Source: Acanthosepion pharaonis
Taxonomy: Eukaryota; Mollusca; Cephalopoda; Sepiida; Sepiidae
DNA length: 64,000 bases
NCBI GenBank assembly: GCA_903632075.3
Contig: CAHIKZ030002090.1
Location: 4,462,501 to 4,526,500, forward strand
Reading direction: 5' to 3'
Shown here piece after piece: positions 32,821-44,506 of this stretch (its first letter is position 1; the number at the start of each line of letters is the position of its first letter). Below the pieces are notes generated by a model that saw only the letters and a program-made list of their open reading frames with translations, ran no database searches and had not been told where the DNA came from. The position numbers were made by a program, and so were the translations under genes.

Positions 32821-33019
32821 CAACAGAATGAGGGCGATATACTGCATACTTCATTTTTCTTACTGTCCAGTAATGTTCACTGTGTATTATTTTGTTTTAT
32901 ATCTCAAAGAGGATAATATATACGAAGCACACTTCGATTTTCTCACTCTCTCTCCAGAGTGTATCTTATTATCACCGTAGAGACGAGAATATATTCAGCC
33001 TATTTTAATTTTCTCACTC

Positions 33020-33600
33020 CCCAGAAATCATCATCATCAGCATCGGCATCAGCATCATCATCATCCTCTTGACTTATTTAATCGTAGGGCGGATCCGAAT
33101 ATACAAGCCACACTCTTTTCCACAACGCCCTATCAACGGCAGCCATCGACAGTTCTAGTACAGTCATACCTGTCCATTATTTGACATTGTCCAACCAGAT
33201 ATTTTACTTTTTATGTCTCGCTGTCTCGATAGAGTCCAAAAGCGTCTTTGAGTCCTTGTGGGTGACAAATTATTTTCCACCCTCCAACTTCTCCCATAGG
33301 CCGGATGTGGCAAATCTTTCACTGTTCTATCGTTACTTCCTTGGAAAGTGATTGGACAAATTTCATTCCTTTGTTACGCCAGTTCTAACCTTAGGAGCTA
33401 TCACCCTCCATGCCACTTACCTTGTAGCAAACCACCCACATACCCCCACCCGGTGAGAAGTTCAACTCGAACAGCTTCTTCACGCAAACCACTACTCTAT
33501 GTAACCGACTCCCAAGAAAATTTTTCCTCGATCACTATAATCTTAAGCAATTCAAGGCTACGATTAACTGATAATCGTCTCATCTTGCCTGTATAAATTT
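33020..33600 (+). pseudogene. LINE tail (LFYKYF type) behind an ATC microsatellite
   Basis: After a CATCAT run (33030-33064) the sequence cgtagggcggatccgaa.. ctcttttccacaacgccc is repeated at 37.89-38.0 kb behind the same microsatellite. Downstream translation gives ANLSLFYRYFLGK (near 33310) and DKFHSFVTPVLTLRSYH. A Phe/Ser-rich end at 33348-33596 follows, in the order of the LINE C-terminal tail. Frameshifted and short. Confidence 0.5.
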
Positions 33601-33639
33601 ACCTCTTAACGTATCCCTCTACTTCGAGTGGCTTCCACG

Positions 33640-34290
33640 CCTTGTATAGACTGAAACTTACTGTAAAAATGTCTAGGATTTTTACCCTGTGTAAACCGGA
33701 CCGATGACTAATTTTATGACTTCTGTGCAAATCAATACCTAACTTTTGACCCTCGGGAAACCAAACTTATGTTTATTTTTGTGGATTCTTGCGCAGCACA
33801 AGCCTACGTCTATTTACGCTATTTACATTCGGACTATTGTCCTCATCTTTGTTGTTGTTATCATAACGTTTCGGTCGTTCTATCAACAAGTGATTGACAA
33901 TTCAGATGATTAAAATGTCTCGTTCGAAATTCACTAGAGCTTACCCAGGTCGACAATCACCTGACTTTGGCCGTTGTGCCCTCCGACCTAAATGTTGCGA
34001 TAACAACAACAAAGATGAGGACAATAGTTCGCGTGTAGATAGTTTAAATAATAACTTATCATTCCAGAAATTCAGACAGAAGCCTATGTCTATTTTTTGT
34101 CTCTCATACAAACCGGACATATATCAAATTTTTGACTTTCGTGTAAATCGGGCCTATATTTAACTTTTTGACTCTCTTGCAAGCCAATCTTACGTCTATC
34201 TTTTTGACTTTCACATAAACCAGGTAAAATATCTACTATTCTCGACCAAACCAAACCTATGTCAAAATCTTTTGATCCCATGCAAACTGA
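33640..34290 (+). repeat. degenerate minisatellite interrupted by an insert
   Basis: Diverged units of about 45-55 bp (tttttgactttc, cataaaccagg, cctatgtctattt and variants) occur at 33660-33815 and 34081-34290. The segment between them is an unrelated insert. Confidence 0.7.
33816..34080. mobile_element. Penelope-type ends arranged as an inverted repeat
   Basis: About 60-bp arms at 33818-33877 and 33992-34052 are inverted copies of the terminal motif gaggacaatag.. gtaaatag and aacgtttcggtc. They are separated by about 115 bp. The insert is flanked by agcctacgtctattt (33801-33815) and agcctatgtctattt (34081-34095). These could be a 15-bp target duplication or simply two minisatellite units. 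Could form a long hairpin. Confidence 0.6.
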
Positions 34291-36215
34291 ACTATGTTTT
34301 TAGAAACACTACTATAAGTGATAAGTTAGACTAATTTTGGGGGAAGCATAAGTGCTAGTATAGGATAGATTTGGATTGGGTACGCGTGCAGGTTTAGTTA
34401 AAGACTTAGTATTATTATGGGATTAGTATTTAAAACGTATAAAACATTTGAATTAAACTATGCAAGAAAGGGACCAGCTTACCGAGTTAGGAATCCGGGG
34501 AAAGTAGCTCGAATCCAAACCAGATGAAGTAAAAAGACACTTTTATGTAGGAGGGGAGTGTGAAAAGCCTTTTTTTTTTTTTTTTTTTTTTTTTTTGATT
34601 GGCTGACGCTGACTGACATATGTCAATAAAAACGGTCGGACTCATAGCCATATCTGTCGAGGTGCATAGCACGACGCTATCAAGAAGGTGACCTCACCCT
34701 TTTGGAATCAGGTCGGGGTTGCTGTTTGAGCCGATATGATGCAAAACCCGAAATCGGCGATGAGGACCGTGCATAAATGAAAACCACTCTTGATTAATCT
34801 AAAATGTGTCATGCTGCTGTCCGCCATTTTAACACTCATACAACATAGAACGGCGAATAACTATCAATTGTTTATCAAAACAACATAATTCCACATTAAA
34901 TAACCTAGAAAAGAACGGTATGCTGCGAAACAAAACAAAAAAAGTCAACACAACTAAGATGATAGGTTTTAAAGTTATTATTAGATTAGTTCATGGCTTA
35001 CAGTGCCAGATTTTCACAATGTTATCGCTATCTTAGAAGCGTCTCTCTTCTGTTTTTTCAATGTTCATACTTCTACCATGCTTCATCCTTTAAGAACTTT
35101 TGAGGGTACATTTGACTTTATTTTGATTAAATTCATGGCTGATTATAAAGTGTATATTCAATACTATTGATTCTTCCTTATTACTATATGTGTCGGCATG
35201 TATGGCGTACTGGAAAAGAAAATAGGTCAAAGAATCTCTCTTCATCTAATATAGAAATTGTTGGTCTCACATAGGCTAATCTTATCTCTGACGATCACGA
35301 CTTCCGGTTGTAATTTTACTCCAAGTGATCGTATCTATCTAGTCGACTCCATAATAAAAATATTACTTAAACTATATTCTTATTGTTGTTATTATTATTT
35401 GTTGAAGCTTAAATAAGCATGGAATAATACAACACAAAATGTACGTTAACAAAATGTATTGAAACAAAGAATAGGTACACAATATTTACAGTTAGTTTGG
35501 TATATTCTTGGGAAGACTGTTCCTGCATAATGGGTTGACTAAATCGCAGTCGGGCAGAGTCTCTGGATTCAATTTTTTAATCTCTACTATCTTCCCCGTC
35601 TTCCGGTACCAACCCATATTTATATGGTCGGTAGTCCGCTTATGTAAATTAGGTGTATCATACACAACATTATTATTATTATTATAAACAAACAAAACGA
35701 TTGACGTGATTCTTCTAAAATTTTAAACAACTAAGAGAAGAGCGCGATTTAAGAAAATAAAAAGAAAAAAAAACAGTGTTTGACAATGTCAAGCATTTCG
35801 ACAGAATGTCTTCTTCACGTTATATTATCCTAAGCCTGTATTATTATTATTGTTGTTGTTGTTGTGTTTTTCTCAAGCTTGGTCTAGCACGGTTTGCTTC
35901 CGAGTCTTCAAGAGACAAAATATTGAATCGGGAGATACAAATATGATATGCTATGCAATCAGAGCGAAAAACATTATCATTATTATTATTATCATTCTGT
36001 TTTGTTACACAGTGTAAGTTTGTGAATACACCGAGAGTACATTAAGCTATCTGTCAAGTTACAGCAACGACCTCAGACAGACAACACTTTCCTCAGAATA
36101 TGCGCAGCGCCTAAAAGAACTGATGACTCCATGTTGGTATGGTAGCCTCAACCGGTCAAGACACAGGTTAAATGGGATTGATCCCACTGCGCCAATCACA
36201 GCTGAAAATCATCTA
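34291..36215. other. unassigned sequence with simple repeats
   Basis: Poly-T at 34570-34596, ATT/GTT runs near 35645-35685, 35838-35870 and 35975-35995. No recognisable gene. A cactcctgatg-like terminal motif lies at 36785-36800 further right. Confidence 0.45.
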
Positions 36216-36545
36216 GACATTACCTTCCTGGATTCCAAACAATCTGAATTGAACAGAGTAGTTTATAATTTTCTCAATCACATTGTTTGCTATATTTCTG
36301 TCATTTGGTATAGCAACACCAATAATATGATAGTTCTTGGTGCCTTTATCCAACACTATCATATCTGGACAGCGATGGTGCTTCATTATTAATCCTAGTA
36401 ATAGTAGTATTTTCTTTTGATTACTGGTCTATACTCATTTCTTCCCGGGTCCCAACCAGAGACCTAAGTTCAGAAATGGCGCCATGGCATCATTTTTCAA
36501 TGCACATTTGTGTAACAAAAAAACCTACAAACGCAAATACATTTT
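36216..36545 (-). pseudogene. RLE-type LINE fragment and tail
   Basis: Minus-strand translation of 36220-36400 reads HRCPDMIVLDKGTKNYHIIG, then VAIPNDRNIANNVIEKI, the restriction-like endonuclease block of the LINE at 0.6-2.7 kb (PD, 14 residues, then an acidic or replaced position). To its right, 36425-36540 repeats the tail block gggtcccaacc..gacctaag also found at 2.95 kb, so two fragments of the family lie side by side. Confidence 0.65.
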
Positions 36546-37439
36546 ACATCCTTCATAGGATGTGATTTGTGTTTGTGGTGACAATTTTTCTTTTTTGTTG
36601 AACGGTAATGGAACAAATTAACACATGTAATTGGTTGAATGAATCTATGTACAACGATTTGAATATTTTCATTGAAATTCACTTAAAAACGAAATCTTTT
36701 CTCGCACCTATATATATGACGTAAGAAATGCACTGTAACAGTGAAAATCCCTTTTATTTCCCAAGTCCTTTCCATCTCTTTTTCGGATCATCATCAGGAG
36801 TGCAACTTATAAGACAAAAACTATGTCTAGCTATCCATTACTGATATTTTTTTTTCTTTTTGCGTTTAAATGCAACGGCTGTCAGTTTTGCTTTAACATG
36901 TATGTATTTGAACCATCAGTTATCTTGTATCTAATTGTTTTTATTTAATAGCTAGCATTACTTAAGAGGAAGGATATTTTAAGAAAATAAATATAGTGAG
37001 ACATGTGTTGATCGTGAATCAGTGTCTGAATGTTACATTTCTAGGAGAATTTTATTTGTATTAAGAATATATTCTTAAAATAGATTTTTCTGTACTTCTA
37101 AAATCTCGTACAGCATCGATCAAGAGCAAATTCACATTGCTATTTAGAAGAACCTGTGAATTAATTTGAATCTGACTCCGCTGTTAACAACCTTATTGGC
37201 TCCTGTTATTATAATATTTAATAAAAGAAAAACAGAATTTGAGCTTGTTCAAATACTTATAAGTAGAACTCTACCAAGTTAATCCTATTAAAAAAACATT
37301 TTTTTTAGAAATTTAGCATTCAAAACAACCAACGTGACCAAATGCGTGTTTATTGCAATAAAATGTGCCTCCTGAGTCATGTACCAGGTTTAAGCTCTTA
37401 AAACCCTGAGAAGCAATATATTTGCTTAAAAACATTATG
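36546..37439. other. unassigned AT-rich sequence
   Basis: No gene recognised. Minus strand at 36778-36800 reads actcctgatgatgatccgaaa, a CTGATGA...GAAA layout with too little sequence for a stem II. Confidence 0.4.
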
Positions 37440-37700
37440 ACGAGTGATGCACTTAGAAGCACACATAAACATCATATACACACGCTCTTTCCATGGAAAG
37501 TGTACTGACGAGCTACATTACTTAGTACCACCAGTTCAGACCTTTCCAGCTAGGACCCATCAGAACATATACATAGGGGAGAACCATCTTCATTCTTTTC
37601 GTATTACTTTGAATAAAGTTCTATACTTTGTTGAGCAGACTCCCGAGAGGATGCTTTCCAGAAGACGACAATCGTAACCATTTAAAATCTACGTTAACCG
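37440..37700 (+). pseudogene. LINE C-terminal tail (LFYKYF type)
   Basis: The open frame 37444-37677 contains RSFHGKCTDELHYLVPPVQT and then FPARTHQN. These are the characteristic FHGxCSDEL and LVPP words of this LINE tail. The expected LWNxLP and FPDxYNL words follow in decayed form. Confidence 0.65.
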
Positions 37701-37849
37701 TACTTTGATCTACATATCCTTAGTTATTTTCTCTTATTAGGTTCATTAACAATCTCATTCAGCGAAACTAGGTAGTTCTTGAGATTCGTAATTGGTAAAT
37801 ATTTAGCAAAACACACATACACGCATTTATACGCATATATGCTTACAAC

Positions 37850-38010
37850 ATCAACATCATCATCATCATCATCATCATCCCCTTTACTTTTGTAATCGTA
37901 TGGCGGATCCAAATGCAGACGCCACTCTAACTCTTTTCCACAGCGGTCTATTAACGGCAGCCGTCAGCAATTCTGGTAGAGTCATGCATGTCCATCCTTT
38001 GACATTGTCC
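37850..38010 (+). mobile_element. LINE-associated repeat behind (CAT)n
   Basis: A CATCAT run (37848-37878) followed by atggcggatccaaa and ctcttttccacagcgg repeats 33.03-33.20 kb almost unit for unit. Two insertions of the same element with the same microsatellite. Confidence 0.6.
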
Positions 38011-38309
38011 ATATGTTTACAAGTCATATTAAATGAATCAGATGTGACCTGTGTGCTTATTTTATTTAAGTTGTACACCTGGATCAAGATTGTGGATAAA
38101 AAAAAACACGGTTCACATTGTTGCAATGTCTTTCGTTGAATACTTTTAATTGTCTTAGTCATTATCAGAAACTAAAAGTCGTTTCTATCGTCGTCAAGAG
38201 CTTGTTAGCCACATCCTAGAGTGTAATAGCGACGTCCTGGCATTTGATAATGACTGAGAAAGTATTCGAGCAATATCAAGACAAAAAAATATGAACTCCT
38301 TCTTCTTCC

Positions 38310-38520
38310 TTAATTGCTGCGTACCCTCAGGACAAAGGGGAACATAGCTCTCCACAACTTCCTGTCCCTTGTAAACTTGGTCTTTCTCTTATTTGTCCCA
38401 AACCCTGTATTCTGCCAGCCATTTACTCACGCTCGCCAAATATGTTTTGCGTTGTTTACCTCTGTCCCTCTTGCCGTCTTCTTGTCCGGTGAGTCACAAT
38501 TTTATGCCAATGTGCCACAT
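38310..38520 (-). pseudogene. LINE C-terminal fragment (RKRQLK type)
   Basis: The minus strand reads KRQRGKQRKTYLAS-like and VNGWQN words, then RDRKLWRAMF near 38320-38360. This is the end of the LINE seen at 46.2 kb. A gccaatgtgccacat string at 38506-38520 resembles the 3' core of the SINE-like inserts. Confidence 0.5.
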
Positions 38521-38639
38521 ATTATTGAAATTTAGAAAAATGCAATAAAAACATTTAGCAGATATACCTTGTTTGATTTCATAGAACTTGTTTAAATGAA
38601 TTCTCCCTGCCTAAATAAATAGTATATATATATATATAT

Positions 38640-38912
38640 ACATATCAAGCCTTCACCACATTTCTGGCGGTCTACCTTGATTCGTTCTTATCCACGCAGT
38701 TCACTTGCAAGGTCCGCTGGCGAGAGAGTGAAGGCGACGGGGTCAGGTAAAGGATATTACTGAAAGGCTCTAGCCCAATCCCCACACTTGCTCCATATGT
38801 GGCCTCCTTTGTAAATCACTAGCGGGCCTTAAATACCACTTAAGATTATCGAACGAAATTTCATAACTGTCAGAGCTGTCAGATCCTCATACGTCGAAAC
38901 CGACGGGAGAGT
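38640..38912 (-). mobile_element. repeat B, copy 2
   Basis: Reverse complement of 11961-12120 from cgtcgaaaccgacgg leftward through gtgatttacaaagg; an additional left part runs to 38640. It abuts (TA)n at 38914. Confidence 0.6.

Positions 38913-38913
<1 letters not shown>

Positions 38914-39004
<91 letters not shown>
38914..39004. repeat. (TA)n(GT)n microsatellite
   Basis: TA repeats to 38958, then about 46 bp of GT. Confidence 0.95.
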
Positions 39005-39007
<3 letters not shown>

Positions 39008-39309
39008 TGTGCATATATGTATTAATAATCTATATAGATATATAAACTAGTAGCCTCTGTCTGTATGTTTTATATCGAACTCCTCCTAGAGATTTGGAGA
39101 TAGACTCCCAATAACCATATATATTCCGAAACTATATTATCCAGGGTACATGGATAAGTATATTTTATTTTGATCAAACGGGGTCTTCGGGTGGAATAAA
39201 CCCACCTCCCACCTATTGAAATTTTTCCCCTTTCATTTAAATAATTGTTTCTAGGGAAAGTAAGGACCTACGCACATCAAATTGTCTTTAAATTGAGTGG
39301 TATGCTTAT

Positions 39310-39609
39310 GTGTTAATGCAATGCTTAAATGCAGCGATCAATTTTACGTTCTTCTGTAGTTTATTGTTGTCTATCGCATACGGCAGCAGTATGCCTTGCA
39401 AAATGAAATCTTCACCAAGAGAGGGCCAGATTGCAATCAAAAGAGCCAAGGCTGCAGCGATGAAAAAGGGTGTACCATGCAACTGGGAACCCAGATTAAG
39501 CGAAAAGTCTGGAGAGCTTCGAATGCAGAGAATATGCAAACTTAGGGACTCTCAAACTTCTGAACAAGCCGAAGGCCCAATCAAGAACCCTCCGAAGGAT
39601 CTAGCTTAA
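39310..39609 (+). CDS. unrecognised open frame, 99 codons
   Basis: An open frame that starts (ATG at 39313) with a hydrophobic stretch resembling a signal peptide or membrane anchor (FTFFCSLLLSIAYGSS) and continues with a basic, charged part (AIKRAKAAAMKKGVPCNWEP) and SGELRMQRICKLR. After its stop, the same frame goes on with PPDWEAFKLLDKKQKFY before more stops. The composition is less biased than the random frames around it. About 65 bp downstream, gctgaaggaacgaaacgcc resembles a Penelope-type terminal motif, so it may be a piece of a retroelement product. I do not recognise the family. Confidence 0.3.
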   Translation: MLMQCLNAAINFTFFCSLLLSIAYGSSMPCKMKSSPREGQIAIKRAKAAAMKKGVPCNWEPRLSEKSGELRMQRICKLRDSQTSEQAEGPIKNPPKDLA

Positions 39610-39934
39610 ATGCCGCCCGATTGGGAGGCTTTTAAGCTACTTGATAAAAAACAAAAGTTCTATACATGATAAAGTTGCTGAAGGAACGAAACGCCTTCAC
39701 ATAAACGATTTTCCTCTTGTCATTACTTTTATTATTGTCTTTGCAGATGTATTTATTTGTATCTGAATTTTTTATTTACACACGCACACAGCTACTCACA
39801 GCCACACACGCACATACGCACACAGTCACATACGCACATGCTCAAAGATATAAACTGTCATGATATTTAAAAAAGCTTTGTAATTACTCTTCTAATCTGT
39901 TTTCATCTTTTATTCTATTTCATCCAGGCTCACG

Positions 39935-40180
39935 CCCGTCACACGTTAAAACACCGGTTCCCGTCCAATCACTAAAGTTAAGCAACGTCAAGACTGGTTA
40001 TTACATTGTGCTGTAGGCGTTGATATGCCGGTAGTTTAATAAATGACGTCTGGAAATTAGAAATCGGAGAGCCGAGTTCAAATTCCAGTTGGGTTCGTTA
40101 TATTCCTGTACGCGCAAAAACCACCGGGAAAGAGAGGGATCCACCACTTCCCTGTGGATAGGATGTGTTTCAGAAAAATA
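39935..40180 (+). mobile_element. 5S-headed SINE, second copy
   Basis: A head at about 39935-40023 follows 5S rRNA (agttaagcaacgtc.. gactggttatta.. gtgctgtaggcg) but lacks about 25 bp in the 3' half. The body then matches 24.24-24.47 kb inverted and 7.9-8.04 kb: atcggagagccgagttcaaa, gggttcgttatattcctg and acgcgcaaa. Confidence 0.65.
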
Positions 40181-40421
40181 GTTTTTAGCCCCTAATTATT
40201 ACAATTCAAAAATACTTCCCACCTGTAAATGGCTTGCAAAAAATTGATAAACTGTGAAAACCAAACCAATCAAATCTATTTAATTAGATCTAGTAAAATA
40301 TTTAATCGTTAAAAATATTTAATTAAATATTTGATCAGATATAGAGAAAAGAGACGATTATGTTATACAACAGTTCAAACGGATTTTGCGGGTAGAGTAT
40401 ATTTTCCTGAGGAATTTTTGG

Positions 40422-40427
<6 letters not shown>

Positions 40428-40464
<37 letters not shown>
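40428..40464. repeat. (GATA)n microsatellite
   Basis: About nine GATA units. Confidence 0.95.
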
Positions 40465-40559
40465 TTTCTCCGTGACATTCCTTGGACTGACATCTTTAAA
40501 CTCCCAATTGTAAAGTGCGTCACTGAGATTTCTTCTTGGGTGAAAGCCGGCATGGACGT

Positions 40560-40880
40560 TTTCACCCCTTCTTGGAAATACCAAGTGAAACGTCAATCAT
40601 ATCCATGCTTCACACCAGCACTCTTGGCCGCTATGACACACAGGAACCACTATTTTCGGCTATTTTCTCGTCACAACAGCTTCTGGCTTGTGGGATTCCC
40701 TTCTGGCTCCATGCTTTTCAGAAAAAATTTAATTGCAATATCAATCACTATCTAATGTCCACCTGATTACTCACTTCTCTTTCTGCACTTCATTGGTGTT
40801 TCTGTCCCTAACCCTAACCCACAACCCCCTTGTGCTTTAGTGGCATTATTCCCTTGCTTGGGGTGTTTCCGATAAAAAGA
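40560..40880 (+). pseudogene. LINE C-terminal tail (LFYKYF type)
   Basis: The sequence ctggcttgtgggattccctt (FxRxSGLWDSLL region) and gaaaaaatttaattgcaata align with the LWNxLP..FKCNVN end of the tail. The 3' non-coding part ends cttgcttggggtgtttccg, as at 21.46 and 22.74 kb. Frameshifted. Confidence 0.6.
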
Positions 40881-40899
40881 ATATCAGAACAGACTGTGA

Positions 40900-40944
40900 T
40901 AGATAGTTAAATAGATACATACATACATAGATCTGAATAGAGTG

Positions 40945-40984
<40 letters not shown>

Positions 40985-41033
40985 CTGGACAGACTGAGAT
41001 ACATCGATTGAGAGATAGATCTATACAGACATG

Positions 41034-41086
<53 letters not shown>

Positions 41087-41135
41087 CTGGACAGACTGAG
41101 ATACATCGATTGAGAGATAGATCTATACAGACATG

Positions 41136-41196
<61 letters not shown>

Positions 41197-41245
41197 CTGG
41201 ACAGACTGAGAAACATCGATTGAGAGATAGATCTATACAGACATG

Positions 41246-41287
<42 letters not shown>

Positions 41288-41345
41288 GATAGATCTGGAC
41301 AGACTGAGATACATCGATTAAGAAATAGACCTATACAGACTTATG

Positions 41346-41398
<53 letters not shown>

Positions 41399-41400
41399 TT
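40900..41400. repeat. GATA higher-order array
   Basis: (GATA)n blocks alternate with a roughly 55-bp spacer (ctggacagactgagatacat, cgattgagagatag and ctatacagacatgta) present four times, at about 40984, 41087, 41196 and 41294. The higher-order unit is about 100-110 bp, varying with GATA number. The spacer matches nothing else in the window. Confidence 0.92.
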
Positions 41401-42380
41401 GAACAGACTGAATTAGATTGACAGAGGTAAATTCCAACACAGAATGAGAGAGTTATACAGATATATACTAATTGATACATACGGAGGTTAAAAATATTAT
41501 TCTCTCAAATACAATGATATATCCAGCTTTATAATACTTGAATACATCCGTGCCTTGCACACATGACTATTTATATGCATGTAACTCTTCTTTGAACGAA
41601 TTATTTTATAAGTAGTGTTACGTTAATTTTTTGTCTGAATAAAATATCTTCCAAAAGGCTTTGTTCAATTCACCTCTACTTAACTTTCAGTGTATCTGTC
41701 ATTGTCTTTCTTTTTTCTTTTCCTCTTATCAAGGTAAAAGTATTAAGTCAGAGCAAATACTTCTGATGAATCAAGTAAAATACATTTCATACATTAATAT
41801 CTACAAAAAAAGAAATCGCTCACGTTTATTGTTTTTGGATCCATTATCGATTTTATTTCGATTATTAATTTCAAATATTCTAAGAATAACTCTCTAAGCT
41901 ATCGATCCTAATTTTTTGACGTGTGAGTTCTTATATATGTGCGTTTTGTGACCGTGCGTTCGGAGAAATCTATGGCTTGATATATTCTGATACTTTGACT
42001 CAAAAACCTTCTTCGAAATACTTTCATTTTTTTCTCTCAAGGATACTTGATCCGTTCCTCCCGTACACCGCATTCGTTCTACACTGATCGACAAAGTTGC
42101 ACGACACAAGAGAAAACAAAGAAAACTGACCTCTACGACTTGGAATTTAATGCCTCTTCTATTTGTGAATTTAATGCCTGTTTCGGATAGTGCACAAATA
42201 AACACTAGCCCTGTTGAGAAGACGATCAGCATTGTAAGGAAGAATTGATAGTTATGAGTTTTGAATAGGACGCATATAAGATTTGACATACTCTGATGTT
42301 TCAAACAAGGCATCATTTTCAGATTATCATATCTCTCTCTTGCTCTCAGTCTCTGTCTGTCTGTCTCTGTCTCTGTCTGT
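41401..42380. other. unassigned sequence
   Basis: No recognised feature. A 140-codon minus-strand frame (41894-42316) has one hydrophobic segment near its start but no family motif; I leave it uncalled. Confidence 0.4.
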
Positions 42381-42381
42381 A

Positions 42382-42384
<3 letters not shown>

Positions 42385-42457
<73 letters not shown>

Positions 42458-42473
42458 TCACTAACCATACTAA

Positions 42474-42545
<72 letters not shown>

Positions 42546-42569
42546 GCCAGAAATTTGAGATGGATATGA

Positions 42570-42609
<40 letters not shown>

Positions 42610-42680
42610 GAAATTTGAGTATGGTTAGTGAGTATATATATACTAACCATACTCAAATTTCTGCCATATATATATATATA
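42385..42680. repeat. (TA)n array with palindromic inclusions
   Basis: Long TA tracts are broken by copies of a roughly 30-bp unit containing ggcagaaatttgagtatgg (42606 forward, 42665 inverted, partial at 42451 and 42546). The forward and inverted copies at 42606-42665 form a palindrome with perfect 24-bp arms. Another forward copy lies at 42815-42845. Confidence 0.9.
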
Positions 42681-43408
42681 GAGAGAGAGAGAATAGTTTG
42701 CAAATTAAAAAATAATATTTTTTTATGAAAGTATTTATTTATTTATATATATATTTGATATTTCAGATTGACCTCAATCTTTCTTCAGAAATATACATAT
42801 ATATATATATATATATGGCAGAAATTTGAGTATGGTTAGTGAGTACAGAAATTAAAATATTCTAAGCAAAGTAACAAGGAAACTGGTCCAAATGAATCAA
42901 TGTATAATAATTGCCCCATCACATGGAAGAAACTATGACCTTTCTTATTTAATTTTAATAAAACAGATTTGGTAAACATGAAACTTCGTGCCTGCAAAAT
43001 AAACGGAGTGTCAAAAGGTTGTTGGGTTTCCCCCCGCCCATGAGACCGCTTTTATTTTAAGTACATTCGCTCCTCTCATCAATGTTTATTGTTTTAAAAA
43101 GCCATATTTAGAATTGAAATAAAACCTAAACATATGACGAAAGTGAATTATGTACATTTTTGTTCTTGAGAATTTACAACAAAAATATCGAACACAATTA
43201 GATTGTTTATTTACAAGAATAATTTTATATTTACATCATTCTAAAAAAAAAAAAAAACTAATACAATTAAAATTAATGCAATACACCATTTATCATTTAC
43301 CATTTTATAAAGAAATAAATATGAAAGCCATTTTTTATTTATAAACATTTACGAAAGCATTAAAGTATGTGAACCAACTATAAAGATAAGCCCTTTTATT
43401 TACCACTG
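42681..43408. other. unassigned sequence
   Basis: The minus strand at 42758-42792 reads ctgaagaaagattgagg then tcaatctgaaatatc, a Penelope-type terminal motif. The rest is AT-rich with no gene. Confidence 0.4.
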
Positions 43409-44140
43409 GCAGCATGACCCGGCGTTGCCCGTGCCTGATTCAAAAATCGTACGACTCATACAGCAATCGCTATCACTTGAGTTAAAATATTTTTGCCCTT
43501 CCTTGCCTTTAAAGGAGTGCTCTTTGCCGTGCTGATGTTGTTACATGCCTTACTTCTTGCCTATCTCACACTGCAAATTTTTCTAAGCTCTATACTAAAC
43601 ATTAAATCTGTTACGAATAAAGAACTAAACAAAATGAGCACAAAACGATCAGCTTTAAAAAAGGACTCGTAACTGGAAAAACCGAATGAAAAAAGAATGT
43701 TAACAACAAATACTTTTTCACACCCAACCCAGTTCTGCGGAATCAGAATCAACGTTGAGTTTAAGCAAGCGAATGAGCCAATTGAAGTAAAGTGCCATGC
43801 AGATTTAAATTTTTCCCACTTGTGACGAATGCAGCTATCTATTTTTTTGTTTTGCATGCTAGCATGCTAGTTAACATTCGTGTCAGTCAGCTGTTGGCTC
43901 TCACGCTGGTCAATAGAATCTTCCTGTCTATTCGTGGCAGCCAGCTATTGGCTCTCACTCTGGCCAGTATAAAATGGCCGCAAACTACATAAAAACTACT
44001 GTATAAGCATGAAAAAATCGATTATTTCCCCTATCGATAGGAGTTGAGAAATGCAAAGTCGGTCTTGGCCTTCCCGCTAACTTGGAGCATGTGCATGTAA
44101 ATTTTGGTGCAAATCCGTCAAAAATTGCAGCTGTGCATTC
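43409..44140 (-). mobile_element. 730-bp non-coding repeat C, copy 2
   Basis: Reverse complement of 11182-11910 over its full length, including the internal 42-bp repeat, the gctagcatgc palindrome and the final gcaacgccgggtcatgctgc block. It abuts a (CA)n tract at its 5' end (44144). Non-coding. Confidence 0.65.
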
Positions 44141-44141
44141 G

Positions 44142-44143
<2 letters not shown>

Positions 44144-44178
<35 letters not shown>
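44144..44178. repeat. (CA)n microsatellite
   Basis: About 35 bp of CA repeats next to repeat C. Confidence 0.95.
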
Positions 44179-44182
<4 letters not shown>

Positions 44183-44434
44183 CATCCTGTCTTTATAGAT
44201 AGAGAGTTTCGAATCAACTGGCAATTAGACGATGTTTTGCCAGCTATTCCAATAAACAATTTAATTTATTATTTTTGTTGACAATCCTCGGGAACAAAGA
44301 AGATTCACTTTCATATGTTTAGGTTTTATTAAAATTCTATAATTAAAACAATAAACCCTGCCGAGGAGTGAAGGTAGTTAAAATAAAAGCCGTGTCATGA
44401 AAAAAAAACGTCTGTTTGACACTCCGCTTTAATG

Positions 44435-44506
44435 AGAAGGTACCCTGGAATACCTTTTTCTAAAGAAATAAGAAGGTACCCTGGAATACCTTTTTCTAAA
44501 GAAATA
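44435..44506 (+). repeat. 36-bp tandem duplication
   Basis: The unit agaaggtaccctggaatacc.. occurs twice head to tail without visible change. Confidence 0.9.

Noticed and set aside
36778..36800. Hammerhead on the minus strand (CTGATGA...GAAA)
   Set aside because: Only a few bases lie between the two core strings, too few for a stem II.
38880..38915. Second hammerhead candidate around cgtcgaaaccgacgg
   Set aside because: A GAAA-C string is present, but no CTGATGA partner at a workable distance on either strand.
40846..41314. Tyr-Leu-Ser-Ile repeat proteins
   Set aside because: Translation of the (GATA)n array with its spacer.
41894..42316. 140-codon minus-strand open frame as a gene
   Set aside because: No family motif, no splice or promoter context, and its start lies in low-complexity repeat-adjacent sequence.
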